Of a DNA stretch of 64,000 bases, positions 1 to 10,846 are shown in pieces (position 1 is the first letter of the stretch; each line of letters opens with the position of its first letter). A program made the position numbers and the translations under genes. Where the stretch lies: positions 18,120 to 82,119 of the forward strand of contig NZ_JAUYOJ010000036.1 in NCBI RefSeq assembly GCF_030697925.1, given 5' to 3'. The notes beneath the pieces are model-generated. The model saw nothing but the letters and a program-made list of their open reading frames with translations, had not been told where the DNA came from and ran no database searches. This stretch comes from Phenylobacterium sp. (lineage in GTDB: Bacteria > Pseudomonadota > Alphaproteobacteria > Caulobacterales > Caulobacteraceae).

Positions 1-434
<434 letters not shown>

Positions 435-530
435 CAAACCGTCAATCGGCACGGCGACCCCATGCCACATTCCCAGGGGGCCGGTTCCCCGGCTAGGTCC
501 CCGGCGCATCTGCCAATGCCGAGGGAAGAC

Positions 531-743
531 ATGTTGAAGCTGCTGTTTTCGAGTTGGGGCGCCGAGTGGGGCACCGCGGCCCTGGTGTTCGCCGTCAGCG
601 CCGCCGTGGGGCGGTTCGCCGCCGAGGGTATGAACACGCTTCAGTGGTGCGGCGCGATCACCGCTGTCCTGGCCTCGATCACCGCCGCCGTCGCCGTTCG
701 CGTCTGGAAGCCGGAAGCCGCCAAGGTCCGCGTCGAGGACTGA
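531..743 (+). CDS. Small membrane protein, 70 aa, unknown function
   Basis: The ATG at 531 is preceded by a GAGGGAAG ribosome-binding stretch, so I chose it over an in-frame upstream ATG at 462, whose extra residues look non-natural (rich in Pro, Ser and Ala). The 70-residue product has two hydrophobic segments (about residues 11-28 and 36-54) and a short charged tail (KPEAAKVRVED), suggesting a two-pass inner-membrane protein. The overall look is holin-like, but no family signature is visible. It ends directly against the convergent pentapeptide-repeat gene. Confidence 0.6.
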   Translation: MLKLLFSSWGAEWGTAALVFAVSAAVGRFAAEGMNTLQWCGAITAVLASITAAVAVRVWKPEAAKVRVED

Positions 744-1484
744 TTATTCCGCGTGGACGTCCACGCCCATGGCGTTCAGCAGCCGGTACTGCTGGTCCAC
801 CGTCACCTTCAGGCCATCCCGGCTGGCGAGCTCCAGCAGGTTAAGGCCGCTGACCTCCGCGCCGCGCAGATCGGCGCGAGCGAGCTTGGCGCCGGCGGTG
901 AGCGCCTGGAACAGGTCGCACTCGCGCAGGTCCGCTCCCTCCAGGTCGGCGTCGATCAGCAGGGCCTCGCGAAAGCTTGAGCGGTTGAGATCGCAGTCGG
1001 GCAGCCGCACCTCGGTGAGGTCGGCCAGTTCCAGGTTGCAGCCCTTCAGGGCCGCCGACCACCGGACGACACTGCGCCCGAAGGCCCGGCCGAAGTCCGC
1101 CTTGAGGAACACTGCGCCGCGCAGGTTGCAGGCCTCCATCTCGATCCCGTAGAGCGCCGAACGCTCGATCTTGGCGAAGGAAAGGTCGCAGCGCGCGAAC
1201 CGCGCCTCCTCCAGCCGCGAGAAGGCGAACTGCGGGCCAACATGGCCCTGGTCATCGGCGCAGACGCAGTCCTCGAACACCGCCTCGCGCAGGTCGGCAT
1301 GGGCGAAGCGGCAGCGGATCAGACGGCAGGCCTTGAAGCGGACGCCTTGCAGGCAGACCCCCTGGAACTGGACGTCGGCGAAGGCGCAGTCCTCGAACAC
1401 CGCATCGGTGAGATCGGCGTCGGTGAAGTCGTGGCCGGAGAGGTCCAGCCCCACCAGCCGCGCCCCGGCCTCGATCTGCGCCAT
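744..1484 (-). CDS. Pentapeptide-repeat protein, 246 aa
   Basis: The protein is built almost wholly of A(D/N)LXX-type pentapeptides (for example DFTDADLTDAVFEDCAF and LADLTEVRLPDCDLNRSSF), which fold as a right-handed quadrilateral beta-helix. I start it at ATG 1484 because GGAGGG lies six bases upstream; an in-frame GTG at 1502 lacks such a site. Known family roles include gyrase protection (Qnr, MfpA) and effector or scaffold functions, but nothing here picks one. No signal peptide or membrane segment is seen, so it is probably cytoplasmic. It lies downstream of thiC in the same direction, separated by about 70 bp. Confidence 0.85.
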   Translation of the reverse strand: MAQIEAGARLVGLDLSGHDFTDADLTDAVFEDCAFADVQFQGVCLQGVRFKACRLIRCRFAHADLREAVFEDCVCADDQGHVGPQFAFSRLEEARFARCDLSFAKIERSALYGIEMEACNLRGAVFLKADFGRAFGRSVVRWSAALKGCNLELADLTEVRLPDCDLNRSSFREALLIDADLEGADLRECDLFQALTAGAKLARADLRGAEVSGLNLLELASRDGLKVTVDQQYRLLNAMGVDVHAE

Positions 1485-1557
1485 GTTCCGCCCTCCGCTC
1501 ACCCGCCGGGGATCGACTGTCGGCGACGCCTGCGTCGCAAGCGGTCGTAGGCGACGC

Positions 1558-3582
<2,025 letters not shown>

Positions 3583-3620
3583 CTAAAACGGGGTCAAGCT
3601 TCGCGATCAGGAGACCCGCC

Positions 3621-4016
3621 ATGAAAGCCGTCCTCATCGTCTTCGCCGCGACCGCCCTGGTCGCCACCTCCGCCCCCGCCCAGCCCGCGGCCCCCTCGGC
3701 GCCCGGCGCCTCGCGCGACTGCTTCCGGATGAGCCAGCTTCGGGGTCACAAGCGGGTCGACGCCAAGACCCTGAACATCGAGGCCGGCGACGGCTCGATC
3801 TATCGCTGGGAAATGAGCGGGTCTTGCCTGTCCGGGTCGTCGTCCAGCGACCCGCTGGTGATGAGCCCCAGCAGCGGGTCGGACCTGATCTGCCGACCCA
3901 TCGACCTGGACCTGAAGGTGAAGCACGGCCCGATCCTCAGCCCCTGCATCATCAAGAGCTTCACCAAGCTGACCCCGGCCGAAGTCGCGGCCCTGCCTCC
4001 GAAACACAGGCCCTAG
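3621..4016 (+). CDS. Secreted or periplasmic protein, DUF6491-like, 131 aa
   Basis: Residues 1-21 form a clear signal peptide (short basic start, hydrophobic core, cleavage near APAQP). The mature part begins with a DCFRMSQLRGHKRVDAKTLNI stretch resembling the small DUF6491 family found in Caulobacterales; I name the family from memory. Four cysteines in the mature region (Cys in DCF, SCL, ICR and PCI) could make two disulfides in the periplasm. A CAGGAG ribosome site precedes the ATG. The function is unknown. Confidence 0.75.
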   Translation: MKAVLIVFAATALVATSAPAQPAAPSAPGASRDCFRMSQLRGHKRVDAKTLNIEAGDGSIYRWEMSGSCLSGSSSSDPLVMSPSSGSDLICRPIDLDLKVKHGPILSPCIIKSFTKLTPAEVAALPPKHRP

Positions 4017-4081
4017 CCTAGCCCCGGCGGAGTCGCAACGCGCCTTGGCCGCATGCTAGTGACGCGGCCGAGGAGTTCCCC

Positions 4082-4210
4082 ATGCATCTCGCCCGCCTGC
4101 CCTGCGCCCGTTTCGCCCACCTCCCGACGCCGTTGGGGGCCCTGACCCGTTCGGGCGGCGCCCAGGGCGGGTTCGGCTATCAGGGCGAGATGCAGGGAGC
4201 GCTGGCATGA
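4082..4210 (+). pseudogene. In-frame deletion remnant of a D-cysteine desulfhydrase / ACC-deaminase-like gene, 42 codons
   Basis: An open 42-codon frame starts MHLARLPCARFAHLPTPLG, which matches the usual N-terminus of PLP-dependent D-cysteine desulfhydrase/ACC-deaminase proteins (substrate entry motif PTPLE). After about 24 residues it jumps to GGAQGGFGYQGEM, which looks like the extreme C-terminus of the same family (HTGG..GLFGY). The whole catalytic middle, including the PLP lysine, is gone while the frame is kept. The stop overlaps the racemase start as ATGA, so the remnant may persist as a leader that couples translation. The family assignment is from remembered sequence patterns. Confidence 0.5.
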
Positions 4211-4899
4211 GCTTGGTCCTGGGCGTGCTCGGCGGCATGGGCCCGGCCGCCACCCTCGATTTCCTGGCCAAGCTGCAGGCCCTGACCCCGGCCGAGCGGG
4301 ACCAGGACCACATCCGCACCATCGTCGATATCAATCCCCAGGTGCCCGACCGCAACGACCCCTTCGCCAAACCCGGCCCGGTCCTGGCCGAGATGGCCGG
4401 CGCCCTGCACGGGGCCGGGGCCGACGTCCTGGCCATCGCCTGCAACACCGCCCACGCCCATGCGGATCTGATCTCGCGTTCCTCGGGCCTGCCGTTGATC
4501 GACATGATCGGCACGGCGGCGGCGGCGGCGCGCGACACCGGCGCCCATCGGGCCGGGGTGCTGGGGACGCGTCCAGCCATCAAGCTCTATCGCGAGTACC
4601 TGGCCGCCCAGGGGATGGGCCTGGTCACCCTGCCGCCCGAACGGCAGGAAGCCTTCATGGCCCTGCTCTACCAGATCAAGTCAGGCGACCGGTCGGCGCA
4701 AGTCGGCGCCGAAATGGCGCTCCTGGCCGCGGAGCTGATGGCCGACGGCGCAGAGGCGGTGATCGCCGGCTGCACCGAGGTTCCGCTGGTGCTAGGTCCC
4801 GCCGCCGTCCGCGCGCCGCTGATCGACGCGGCCGACGAGTTGGCTAGGCGCTGCGTCGCCGTGTGCCTCGGCCTGGAGCCCGTGCCGGAGCTGACCTAG
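4207..4899 (+). CDS. Aspartate/glutamate racemase family protein, 230 aa
   Basis: This is a cofactor-independent amino-acid racemase of the Asp/Glu/hydantoin family. It has the GGMGP N-terminal loop, the first catalytic Cys in IACNTAH (Cys79) and the second in AGCTEVP (Cys189), the two-base pair that inverts the alpha carbon. Length is normal. The most likely substrate is aspartate (RacD type) or a broad range. Its start overlaps the stop of the small remnant frame upstream (ATGA). A D-amino-acid racemase next to a former D-cysteine desulfhydrase suggests an old D-amino-acid module. Confidence 0.88.
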   Translation: MSLVLGVLGGMGPAATLDFLAKLQALTPAERDQDHIRTIVDINPQVPDRNDPFAKPGPVLAEMAGALHGAGADVLAIACNTAHAHADLISRSSGLPLIDMIGTAAAAARDTGAHRAGVLGTRPAIKLYREYLAAQGMGLVTLPPERQEAFMALLYQIKSGDRSAQVGAEMALLAAELMADGAEAVIAGCTEVPLVLGPAAVRAPLIDAADELARRCVAVCLGLEPVPELT

Positions 4900-5747
4900 A
4901 GCCGCGCCGCCTTGAAGGTGTCGCAGGCGCCCGGATCGCCGGTCTGCACGCCCGTCCGGAACCAGCGCATGCGCTGCTCGCTCGTGCCGTGGGTGAAGGC
5001 GTCGGGCATGACCCGGCCCTGGGTCTGCCGCTGCAGGGTGTCGTCGCCCACCGCCGAGGCCGCGCGGATCCCGTCCTCGATGTCCTTGGGATCCAGCGCC
5101 ACCTGGCCGCCGGAGGCCTCGGCGGCGTGGGCGACCCAGACCCCCGCATAGCAGTCGGCCTGCAACTCCAGCCGGACCGCCGAACTGTCCTCGCCGCGCG
5201 AGCCGCGCTCGACGCGGTCGGTCTGGCCGGTGAGGTGCTGGACGTGATGGCCGATCTCGTGGGCCAGGACATAGGCGCGCGCCGCCTCGCCCTTCGCGCC
5301 GAACCTGGTCTCCAGCTCCTGCCAGAAGCTCAGGTCCAGATAGACCTTCCGGTCGGCCGGGCAATAGAATGGCCCCATGGCCGCCTGGCCGGTTCCGCAA
5401 CCGGTGCCGGTGGCCTGGCTGTAGATCACGATCGCTGCGGGCGGCTGGTAGCTCTGGCGGTTCTGGGCGAAGATCGGGGTCCAGACGTCGGTGGTCGAGC
5501 CCTCGATCACGTCGACGAACTGTCCGGCCTCGTCGGTGGGCGCGCCGCGGACGCCCGCCTGCTCCTGCTGGGCCTGGCCGCCTACGCCTTCGACGACCGC
5601 CATGGTGGTCGAGGGGTCGATGCCGAACACGAAATAGCCGATGGCGGCCAGGATCACCCCGCCGACGCCGATGCCGCCGACCCCCACCGGGCCCATGCCG
5701 CGACGATCCTCGACATTGCCGCCGCGGCGACCGCCCTGCCAGCGCAT
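4896..5747 (-). CDS. Neutral zinc metallopeptidase, YpfJ family, 283 aa
   Basis: The family is recognised by an N-terminal transmembrane anchor (about residues 22-42, after a Gly/Arg-rich start MRWQGGRRGG) and the zinc motif HEIGHH (163-168) in the order typical of YpfJ/KPN_02809 proteins, followed by the EADCYAG-like third-ligand region (ELQADCYAGVWV). The catalytic domain probably faces the periplasm. AGGAG lies upstream of the ATG. Its stop codon shares the palindrome CTAG with the convergent racemase gene. Confidence 0.9.
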   Translation of the reverse strand: MRWQGGRRGGNVEDRRGMGPVGVGGIGVGGVILAAIGYFVFGIDPSTTMAVVEGVGGQAQQEQAGVRGAPTDEAGQFVDVIEGSTTDVWTPIFAQNRQSYQPPAAIVIYSQATGTGCGTGQAAMGPFYCPADRKVYLDLSFWQELETRFGAKGEAARAYVLAHEIGHHVQHLTGQTDRVERGSRGEDSSAVRLELQADCYAGVWVAHAAEASGGQVALDPKDIEDGIRAASAVGDDTLQRQTQGRVMPDAFTHGTSEQRMRWFRTGVQTGDPGACDTFKAARL

Positions 5748-5820
5748 GCGCGAAACTCCTGAACTGCGGATGGCTCAACGCGTGAGCCTGCCGGGAGGAT
5801 GCGGCCTGTCAGCTTTCCTG

Positions 5821-6171
5821 TCAGCGCTTGTTTTGGCTGGCCTCGCGCACGCGCTTGTTGGACGCCGCCAAGGCCTCATCCGGGATGGAGGGGAACGGCC
5901 CCAGGTCCAGGGCCGCGCCGGACTTCGGGACATAGGGCGCCGAGATGGCCGGCCGCCGCGCCTGGTCGCGCAGTTCGCGCAACCGCACCTCCGTGCCAAG
6001 CCGGGCGTCCAGGGCGTTCATCTGGTTCTCCAGCGCCACGGCGCGCTGGTTCAGCAGCTGCTGTTGGGCCCAAAGGTCGTTCTCGCGTGCGACCTGGGCA
6101 GGATCGGCCTGGGCCAGGACCGGCGAGGTCGAGGCCATGCTGATCGCGAGGGCGATGAGGAGCGGGCGCAT
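5821..6171 (-). CDS. Exported coiled-coil protein, 116 aa, unknown
   Basis: The product has a signal peptide ending near PVLAQA, then a helical, Gln/Glu/Arg-rich middle (residues about 28-70) likely to form a coiled coil, and a proline-containing tail. I use ATG 6171; an in-frame TTG three codons upstream is possible. It follows the TPR gene (6205-6762) in the same direction after 33 bp, so the two are probably co-transcribed and may both act in the envelope. No family recognised. Confidence 0.65.
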   Translation of the reverse strand: MRPLLIALAISMASTSPVLAQADPAQVARENDLWAQQQLLNQRAVALENQMNALDARLGTEVRLRELRDQARRPAISAPYVPKSGAALDLGPFPSIPDEALAASNKRVREASQNKR

Positions 6172-6204
6172 GGGTTTCAAACGCGCGCGTTCCCGTTGGG
6201 CTCC

Positions 6205-6762
6205 CTAGCGCCGGGAGACGCTGAAGCGGGTGAGCTGTTCGCGGGGGGCGGCCCACTCCGGATTGATCTCGACGGCCTTCTGGTAGTCGTAATAGGCCGA
6301 CTTGGCGTCCTCCAGGCCCTCATAGGCCAGGGCGCGGTTGTAGTAGGCCTTGGCGGGTTCATCGACGCCGAGCTCCAGCCCGCGGTTGATGTCGGGCAGG
6401 CTGGCGGCGTAGTCGCGCTGGCCGATATAGGTCGCGCCGCGGTTCACATAGGCCTCGCCCAAGTCCGGCTTGATCTTGACCGCCTTGTCGAAGTCCTTGC
6501 GCGCGTCGGGATAGGCCGCCCGGCGCAACTTCAGGACCCCGCGGTTCACATAGGTGCCGGCCCGGTCGCGGGCGTTCAGGAACTCCGTCTCGAGGGCCAG
6601 GGTGCAGAGGTCCTGGAACTTCACTTCCTTCTCGCCGCCGATCGCCGCCTGGGAGCAGGCCTCGGCGAGGCCGCCGCCGATCACCGTCACCGCGGCCTGG
6701 GCCGAGCCCGCCGCGGCGAAGCCTATGGCCGCCAAACCCGCGACCGCAACTGCCTTGAACAT
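6205..6762 (-). CDS. Exported tetratricopeptide-repeat protein, 185 aa
   Basis: A signal peptide (MFKAVAVAGLAAIGFAAAGSAQA) is followed by a spacer with two cysteines and then three TPR units from about residue 68: AGTYVNRGVLKLRR..., GEAYVNRGATYIGQ... and AKAYYNRALAYEGL.... The W/G/Y/A/P spacing of TPRs is clear. Such proteins are periplasmic protein-protein interaction scaffolds; the partner is unknown. It is the first gene of a probable two-gene unit with the coiled-coil protein downstream. Confidence 0.85.
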   Translation of the reverse strand: MFKAVAVAGLAAIGFAAAGSAQAAVTVIGGGLAEACSQAAIGGEKEVKFQDLCTLALETEFLNARDRAGTYVNRGVLKLRRAAYPDARKDFDKAVKIKPDLGEAYVNRGATYIGQRDYAASLPDINRGLELGVDEPAKAYYNRALAYEGLEDAKSAYYDYQKAVEINPEWAAPREQLTRFSVSRR

Positions 6763-6924
6763 GGCGCTGTCTCCGTGAGGCCAGGCCTGCCCCGAGGGCG
6801 CGCGGCCCAGCTGTATGACACCAGAGTCTTCCCGTAACAGGGGTCTGTCAACGCGAGCTTTTCTCTAGGCCAGTGGGTTCAAGGTATTGTTTTCAGGCGA
6901 AATTCTCGCGTGACCATCGTCGTC

Positions 6925-7827
6925 TCAGCCGACCCGGAACCGGCGCGTCTCGCGAAACAGGATGTAGACGCCGCTGGCCGCCACCACGCAGGCGCCGGCC
7001 AGGGTGGCCGGGCGGGGCAGCTCGTTCCACACCAGGAATCCGATGACGCCGGCCCAGACCAGCTGGGTGTAGTCGAAGGGCGCCACCACCGCGACCGGGG
7101 CGCGGCGCAGGGCCTCGGTGAGGAAGAGCTGTCCCGTCCCGCCCAGCAGACCGGTGCAGACCAGCATGAGCAGGGTCGTCGTGTCGGGGATCACCCAGCC
7201 GCCGAACGGCAGGCTCGCCAAGCCCAGCAGCATGCCGGCCAGGGTGAAGTAGAAGACGATGGTCGGGCCGGGCTCGGTGCGGCCGATCTCGCGCACCGCG
7301 ATCATGGCCCCGGCCGCGCCCAGCGCCCCAGCCAGGCCGAACACCGTGCCCAGGGTCGCCATATGGGTCGGATCGGGCCGGATCATGATCAGCACGCCGA
7401 CGAAGCCGACCATCACCGCGCCCCAGCGATGCGCGCCCACCCGCTCCTTGAGGATCGGGACCGACAGGGCGGTCATGAACAGGGGCGCGGCGAACGACAG
7501 CGCCGTCGCCTCCGTCAGCGGCAGCATGGAAAGCGCCGTGAAGCCGCAGACCATGCCGATCAGGCCGACGCTCGAGCGGGCGGCGTGGCCGAGCGGGCGC
7601 GTGGTCTTCAGCACCGAGAAGCCGCTGGTCTTCCAGACGTAGAGCAGCACCGGAACGAAGGCGAAGGCGTTGCGGAAGAAGATGATCTCCAGCACCGGCG
7701 CGCCACGCTCGGCGCAGGCCTTCACCAGGGCGGCCAGGCCCGCCATGCAGACCATGGCGATCACCCGCAGGAGGATGCCCAGGCCGTTTCGCTGCAGAAC
7801 GGCATGGACGGGGACTTCGGCGGGCAA
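6925..7827 (-). CDS. DMT-superfamily (EamA) transporter, 300 aa
   Basis: Ten hydrophobic segments in two EamA halves are visible, with the end-of-helix motifs expected for drug/metabolite transporters (for example LTEATALSFAAPLF in half 1 and APVAVVAPFDYTQLVWA in half 2). I place the start at TTG 7827 because AAGGAG lies six bases upstream and the extra upstream frame is non-membrane and Arg-rich. The substrate cannot be read from sequence. An 'RDL/S-adenosylmethionine uptake'-like subgroup is possible but unproven. Confidence 0.85.
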   Translation of the reverse strand: MPAEVPVHAVLQRNGLGILLRVIAMVCMAGLAALVKACAERGAPVLEIIFFRNAFAFVPVLLYVWKTSGFSVLKTTRPLGHAARSSVGLIGMVCGFTALSMLPLTEATALSFAAPLFMTALSVPILKERVGAHRWGAVMVGFVGVLIMIRPDPTHMATLGTVFGLAGALGAAGAMIAVREIGRTEPGPTIVFYFTLAGMLLGLASLPFGGWVIPDTTTLLMLVCTGLLGGTGQLFLTEALRRAPVAVVAPFDYTQLVWAGVIGFLVWNELPRPATLAGACVVAASGVYILFRETRRFRVG

Positions 7828-7898
7828 GGCGGTCTCCTTCGGCCAGGGGGGCTTAGTCCGCGTGGCCCGGTCGCGCCATCCCTCCCGTCGGCCCCCGC

Positions 7899-8333
7899 CT
7901 AGGATCGGCGCGGATAGAGGATGATCTGCGTGCAGCGGAAGGCGGCCATCAGCTTGCCGGTGGCCGCGTCCTCGACCCTGGCGTCCCAGACCTGGGTTGT
8001 GCGCCCGCCATGGAGCAAGGTGGCGGTGCAGACCGCCTCGCCCTCGCGGAGGGTGCCCATGAAGTTGGCCTTGACCTCGGCGGTCGTGAAGCCGTTCGCG
8101 CCCTCGGGCCAAGCGGTCGAGACCCCGTAGGCGCAGAGGATGTCAGCCACCGACAGCACGGCGCCCGCCAGCAGGTAGCCGGTGTGGGCCACCAGGTCCT
8201 CACGCACCGCCAGCCGCCCCACGACCTTGCCCTCCGCCACCTCGGTGATCTCCAGCCCCAGATGGCCGGGCAGCTTGCCGACATTGGCGTCGTTCAGTTT
8301 TTCGACGCTGGTGTGGTTGGCGGTCGTGACCAT
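7899..8333 (-). CDS. PaaI-type hotdog thioesterase, 144 aa
   Basis: This is a hotdog-fold thioesterase with the family's catalytic-loop pattern: the LVAHTGYLLAGAVLSVADILCAYG helix, where the usual HGG is replaced by TGYL, and the strand pair AEVKANFMGTLREGE. It would hydrolyse an acyl-CoA in the cytoplasm. AAGGAG lies six bases before ATG 8333. The two genes on either side face differently (DMT transporter same strand, MAPEG divergent), so the context says little about the substrate. Confidence 0.8.
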   Translation of the reverse strand: MVTTANHTSVEKLNDANVGKLPGHLGLEITEVAEGKVVGRLAVREDLVAHTGYLLAGAVLSVADILCAYGVSTAWPEGANGFTTAEVKANFMGTLREGEAVCTATLLHGGRTTQVWDARVEDAATGKLMAAFRCTQIILYPRRS

Positions 8334-8486
8334 GGGCGCTCCTTCGGCGTCAAGGCTCCGCCGATTCCCGCGCATGTCGAAGCCTGGCTCGCGCGACCAC
8401 GCCCAAGCTGGACCATGACTCTCGCCTGACGCCGCGTAACCCTGTTCACCTTCCCGCCGGTACAACCGAACGGGAGGCGGTGCGAC

Positions 8487-8882
8487 ATGACGATCGACCT
8501 GATGATGGCGGCCTGGACCCTGGTCCTGGCCTTTGTGCAAGTCCTGCTTTTCGATATCGCCAGGACCAGCCAGTACGGCCTGAAGTGGAACACCAGCCCC
8601 CGCGACGGCGAGATGCCGCCGCTGAGCACCCGCGCCGAGCGCCTGCGGCGGGCGCAGGACAACCTCTACGAGACCCTGCCGCTGTTCCTGGGCGCGGTGT
8701 TGATCGCCCACGTGGCGGACCGCGCCAATGCGATCACCGCCCTGGGCGCGCAGGTCTATTTCTGGGGCCGGGTGGTCTATGTGCCACTCTACGCCTTCGG
8801 GGTGCCGCAGGTCCGCTCGCTGGTCTGGCTGGTCAGCACGGCCGGCCTGATCATGGTCGCCTCGCAGATCCTGCTGCCGTAG
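8487..8882 (+). CDS. MAPEG family membrane protein, 131 aa
   Basis: Four transmembrane helices and the central motif RAERLRRAQDNLYETLPLFLGAVL (residues about 48-71; the conserved R-x-x-R-A..N..E..P pattern) identify the MAPEG fold (membrane-associated proteins in eicosanoid and glutathione metabolism). Bacterial members are mostly of unknown function, some with glutathione transferase activity. A GGGAGG ribosome site precedes the ATG. Confidence 0.88.
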   Translation: MTIDLMMAAWTLVLAFVQVLLFDIARTSQYGLKWNTSPRDGEMPPLSTRAERLRRAQDNLYETLPLFLGAVLIAHVADRANAITALGAQVYFWGRVVYVPLYAFGVPQVRSLVWLVSTAGLIMVASQILLP

Positions 8883-8906
8883 CCCTCCTTTTCCGCCCAC
8901 GCTTAC

Positions 8907-9003
8907 GGGGGAGGGGGACCGCGAAGCGGTGGAGGGGGCGGCCTCAAGCTCAGAGCCCGGTCCCGCCCCCTCCACCACGCCTGCGGCGCGGTCCCCCTCC
9001 CCC
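8907..9003. repeat. Long GC-rich inverted repeat between convergent genes
   Basis: Two arms of roughly 35-40 bases (about 8907-8942 and 8963-9003) are near-complementary: one begins GGGGGAGGGGGACCGCG and the other ends CGCGGTCCCCCTCCCCC. A 20-base loop separates them. The element fills the gap between the convergent MAPEG and NTF2-like genes. It looks like a member of a dispersed intergenic palindrome family; it could act as a bidirectional transcript end. Confidence 0.7.
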
Positions 9004-9059
9004 ATTCGCTTCGCGATGTGAGAGGAAAAAAGGCTGCCTGTTTCATCGAAACTAAGAGC

Positions 9060-9539
9060 TCAGTCCCCGACGAACTTCGCCACGAGCGCCGGGTCGGCGT
9101 CATAGACCCAGCATTCGCTGAACTGGCCGTCGCGCACGGCGTAGACCAGCACGCGTTCCAGCTCCGCCACGGCCTCGCCCTTGCGGAAGGTCTCGCGCGC
9201 CACGATCGCCCCGCGCTCGGGGCCCGACAGCACCGCGACGATACCGCTGAGCTTTCGGCCCGTCCGTCGCGAGAACTCGGCCAAGGTGGCCAGGGAGGCG
9301 GCCTTGCCCACGTGGTCGCCGGACAGGGCGTGGGTCCCGCCGTAGTGCAGGGTGAAACTCTCGTGATAGAGGCCGGCGATGGCGGCCAGGTCGCCGGCGC
9401 GCCAGGCCTGGGCATAGCGCTCGACGGTGGTGCGGATCTCGGTCTCGCGGGCGTCCATGGGGCGGTCTCCGGCGACGGACGGTATGGCCACGGCGGCAAG
9501 GGCGACGGCCAGAAGGCCGCGGCGGGCGAGCGGCGTCAC
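9060..9539 (-). CDS. NTF2/SnoaL-like exported protein, 159 aa
   Basis: A signal-like N-terminus (LARRGLLAVALAAVAIPSVAG) is followed by a cystatin-like NTF2 domain: the helix ETEIRTTVERYAQAWRAGD and the first strand LYHESFTLHYGG are typical of SgcJ/EcaC/SnoaL-like proteins. The start is GTG, overlapping the stop of the upstream DUF4345 gene as GTGA, so translation is probably coupled. The family includes isomerases, cyclases and plain binding proteins, so no reaction is claimed. Confidence 0.75.
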   Translation of the reverse strand: MTPLARRGLLAVALAAVAIPSVAGDRPMDARETEIRTTVERYAQAWRAGDLAAIAGLYHESFTLHYGGTHALSGDHVGKAASLATLAEFSRRTGRKLSGIVAVLSGPERGAIVARETFRKGEAVAELERVLVYAVRDGQFSECWVYDADPALVAKFVGD

Positions 9540-9913
9540 GCCGACTTCAGATAGGCCGAGCCGATCAGGGCCGCGGCCACCGCCAGCTCGATCAGCAGGA
9601 AGATCCCGGGCAATCGGCCCAGGCCCTGGTCGATTCCGGCCGAGACCAAGCGGCCCGCCACCATGCCGAGGCAGCCGGCCCCGACCACCAGAGCAACCGG
9701 ATTGCGCAGCTCGGGCCGTAGCAGGCTGAGGAACAGCAGGCCCGACCAGACCAGCGGCAGTCCGCCATAGACGGCGCGGATCTCGTTGAACCCGTCGGGC
9801 GTCGACACCTTGATCCCGTAGCCGCCCAGCAGGCCGCCGGGAAAGCGCAGGGCCATGACCCCCAGCCAGGCGAAGAAGCCCGCGCAGGGCGCGATCAGCA
9901 GGATCTTGAGCAT
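9536..9913 (-). CDS. DUF4345-like four-helix membrane protein, 125 aa
   Basis: The 125-residue product has four hydrophobic segments and the pattern GFNEIRAVYGGLPL followed by LRPELRNPVALVVGAGCLGMVAGRLVS, which resembles the DUF4345 family of small inner-membrane proteins. ATG 9913 lies at the head of a two-gene unit with the NTF2-like gene and is divergent from an AraC regulator, which may control it. The function is unknown. Confidence 0.75.
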   Translation of the reverse strand: MLKILLIAPCAGFFAWLGVMALRFPGGLLGGYGIKVSTPDGFNEIRAVYGGLPLVWSGLLFLSLLRPELRNPVALVVGAGCLGMVAGRLVSAGIDQGLGRLPGIFLLIELAVAAALIGSAYLKSA

Positions 9914-10000
9914 GGGGTCTCCGAGGCGGGGCTGGCCGGATGCGGCGTCATGGGCCAAGCTTGCCGCGTCTTTCCCGGCTTCGGCTTTCGAGAAGTGGCT

Positions 10001-10759
10001 ATGGCGCCGAGCGCGCGACTCTATTCCTGGGGCGCCCGCGCGCTCTTCCTCGGCCAGGCGCTCGGTCTGACGCCGCACCGCAACGCCGTGGCCGTGCTGG
10101 CGCTCGGCCTGGAAGCGCCCTTCGACGTGGCGGTCGATCCCGCCGATCCGGCCGCCGGCCGCCGGCGCTGCCGCGCCGCGCTCATCCCACCCGGCACTTT
10201 GCATCACCTGTCGGCAACCACCGGGACGATGGCCTTCCTCTATGTGGACGCCCGCAGTCCCGATCTGGCGCGGCTCCAGGGGCTGGTCCGCGATCCCGGA
10301 GCCAGGGTCGGGTTCGACCTGGACGGTGAGGCCGAGCTGATCGAGAGCCTGGCCAGGCTGGCGCGGGGCGAGGCGGACTGGGCCGCCGCCCGCCCCGGCC
10401 TGGACGCCCTGCTGTCGGGTCCCGGCGCCCGGCCGAGAGACCCCCGTGTGCGCCAGGCGCTGGACCTGCTGCACGCCGATCCCTCCGCCCGGCTGTCGCT
10501 GGAAGCCCTGGCCCGTGAGACGGGCCTGTCGACCTCGCGGTTCATCCATCTGTTCAAGGCGACCACCGGCGTGCCGCTACGCCGCTACAAGCTGTGGATC
10601 GCCATGGGCGCGGCCATGCGGGCCATCGTCGCCGGCGAGAGCCTGACCGTCGCGGCCCTCGATGCGGGCTTCTCAAGCTCGGCCCATTTCAGCGCGGCCT
10701 TTCGCGAGATGTTCGGCATGGAACCCTCGCGGCTGTCCGGCGGCCGGCTCGCCGCGTAA
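10001..10759 (+). CDS. AraC-family transcriptional regulator, 252 aa
   Basis: The C-terminal ~100 residues hold two helix-turn-helix units: LSLEALARETGLSTSRFIHLFKATTG and LTVAALDAGFSSSAHFSAAFREMFG, the standard AraC/XylS DNA-binding domain. The N-terminal half is a cupin-like sensor (RRCRAALIPPGTLHHL). I use ATG 10001; an in-frame ATG at 9950 would add 17 residues without domain character. It is divergent from the DUF4345/NTF2-like pair across 87 bp, the likely target. Confidence 0.85.
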   Translation: MAPSARLYSWGARALFLGQALGLTPHRNAVAVLALGLEAPFDVAVDPADPAAGRRRCRAALIPPGTLHHLSATTGTMAFLYVDARSPDLARLQGLVRDPGARVGFDLDGEAELIESLARLARGEADWAAARPGLDALLSGPGARPRDPRVRQALDLLHADPSARLSLEALARETGLSTSRFIHLFKATTGVPLRRYKLWIAMGAAMRAIVAGESLTVAALDAGFSSSAHFSAAFREMFGMEPSRLSGGRLAA

Positions 10760-10846
10760 TCCCGGAGGAACATTTGCGGCCAAGGCTTGATCCGCCGCCG
10801 CCGCCGGTCGAAAGGCGATTGTCGACCACCTTCGCGCGGAGTCTTC

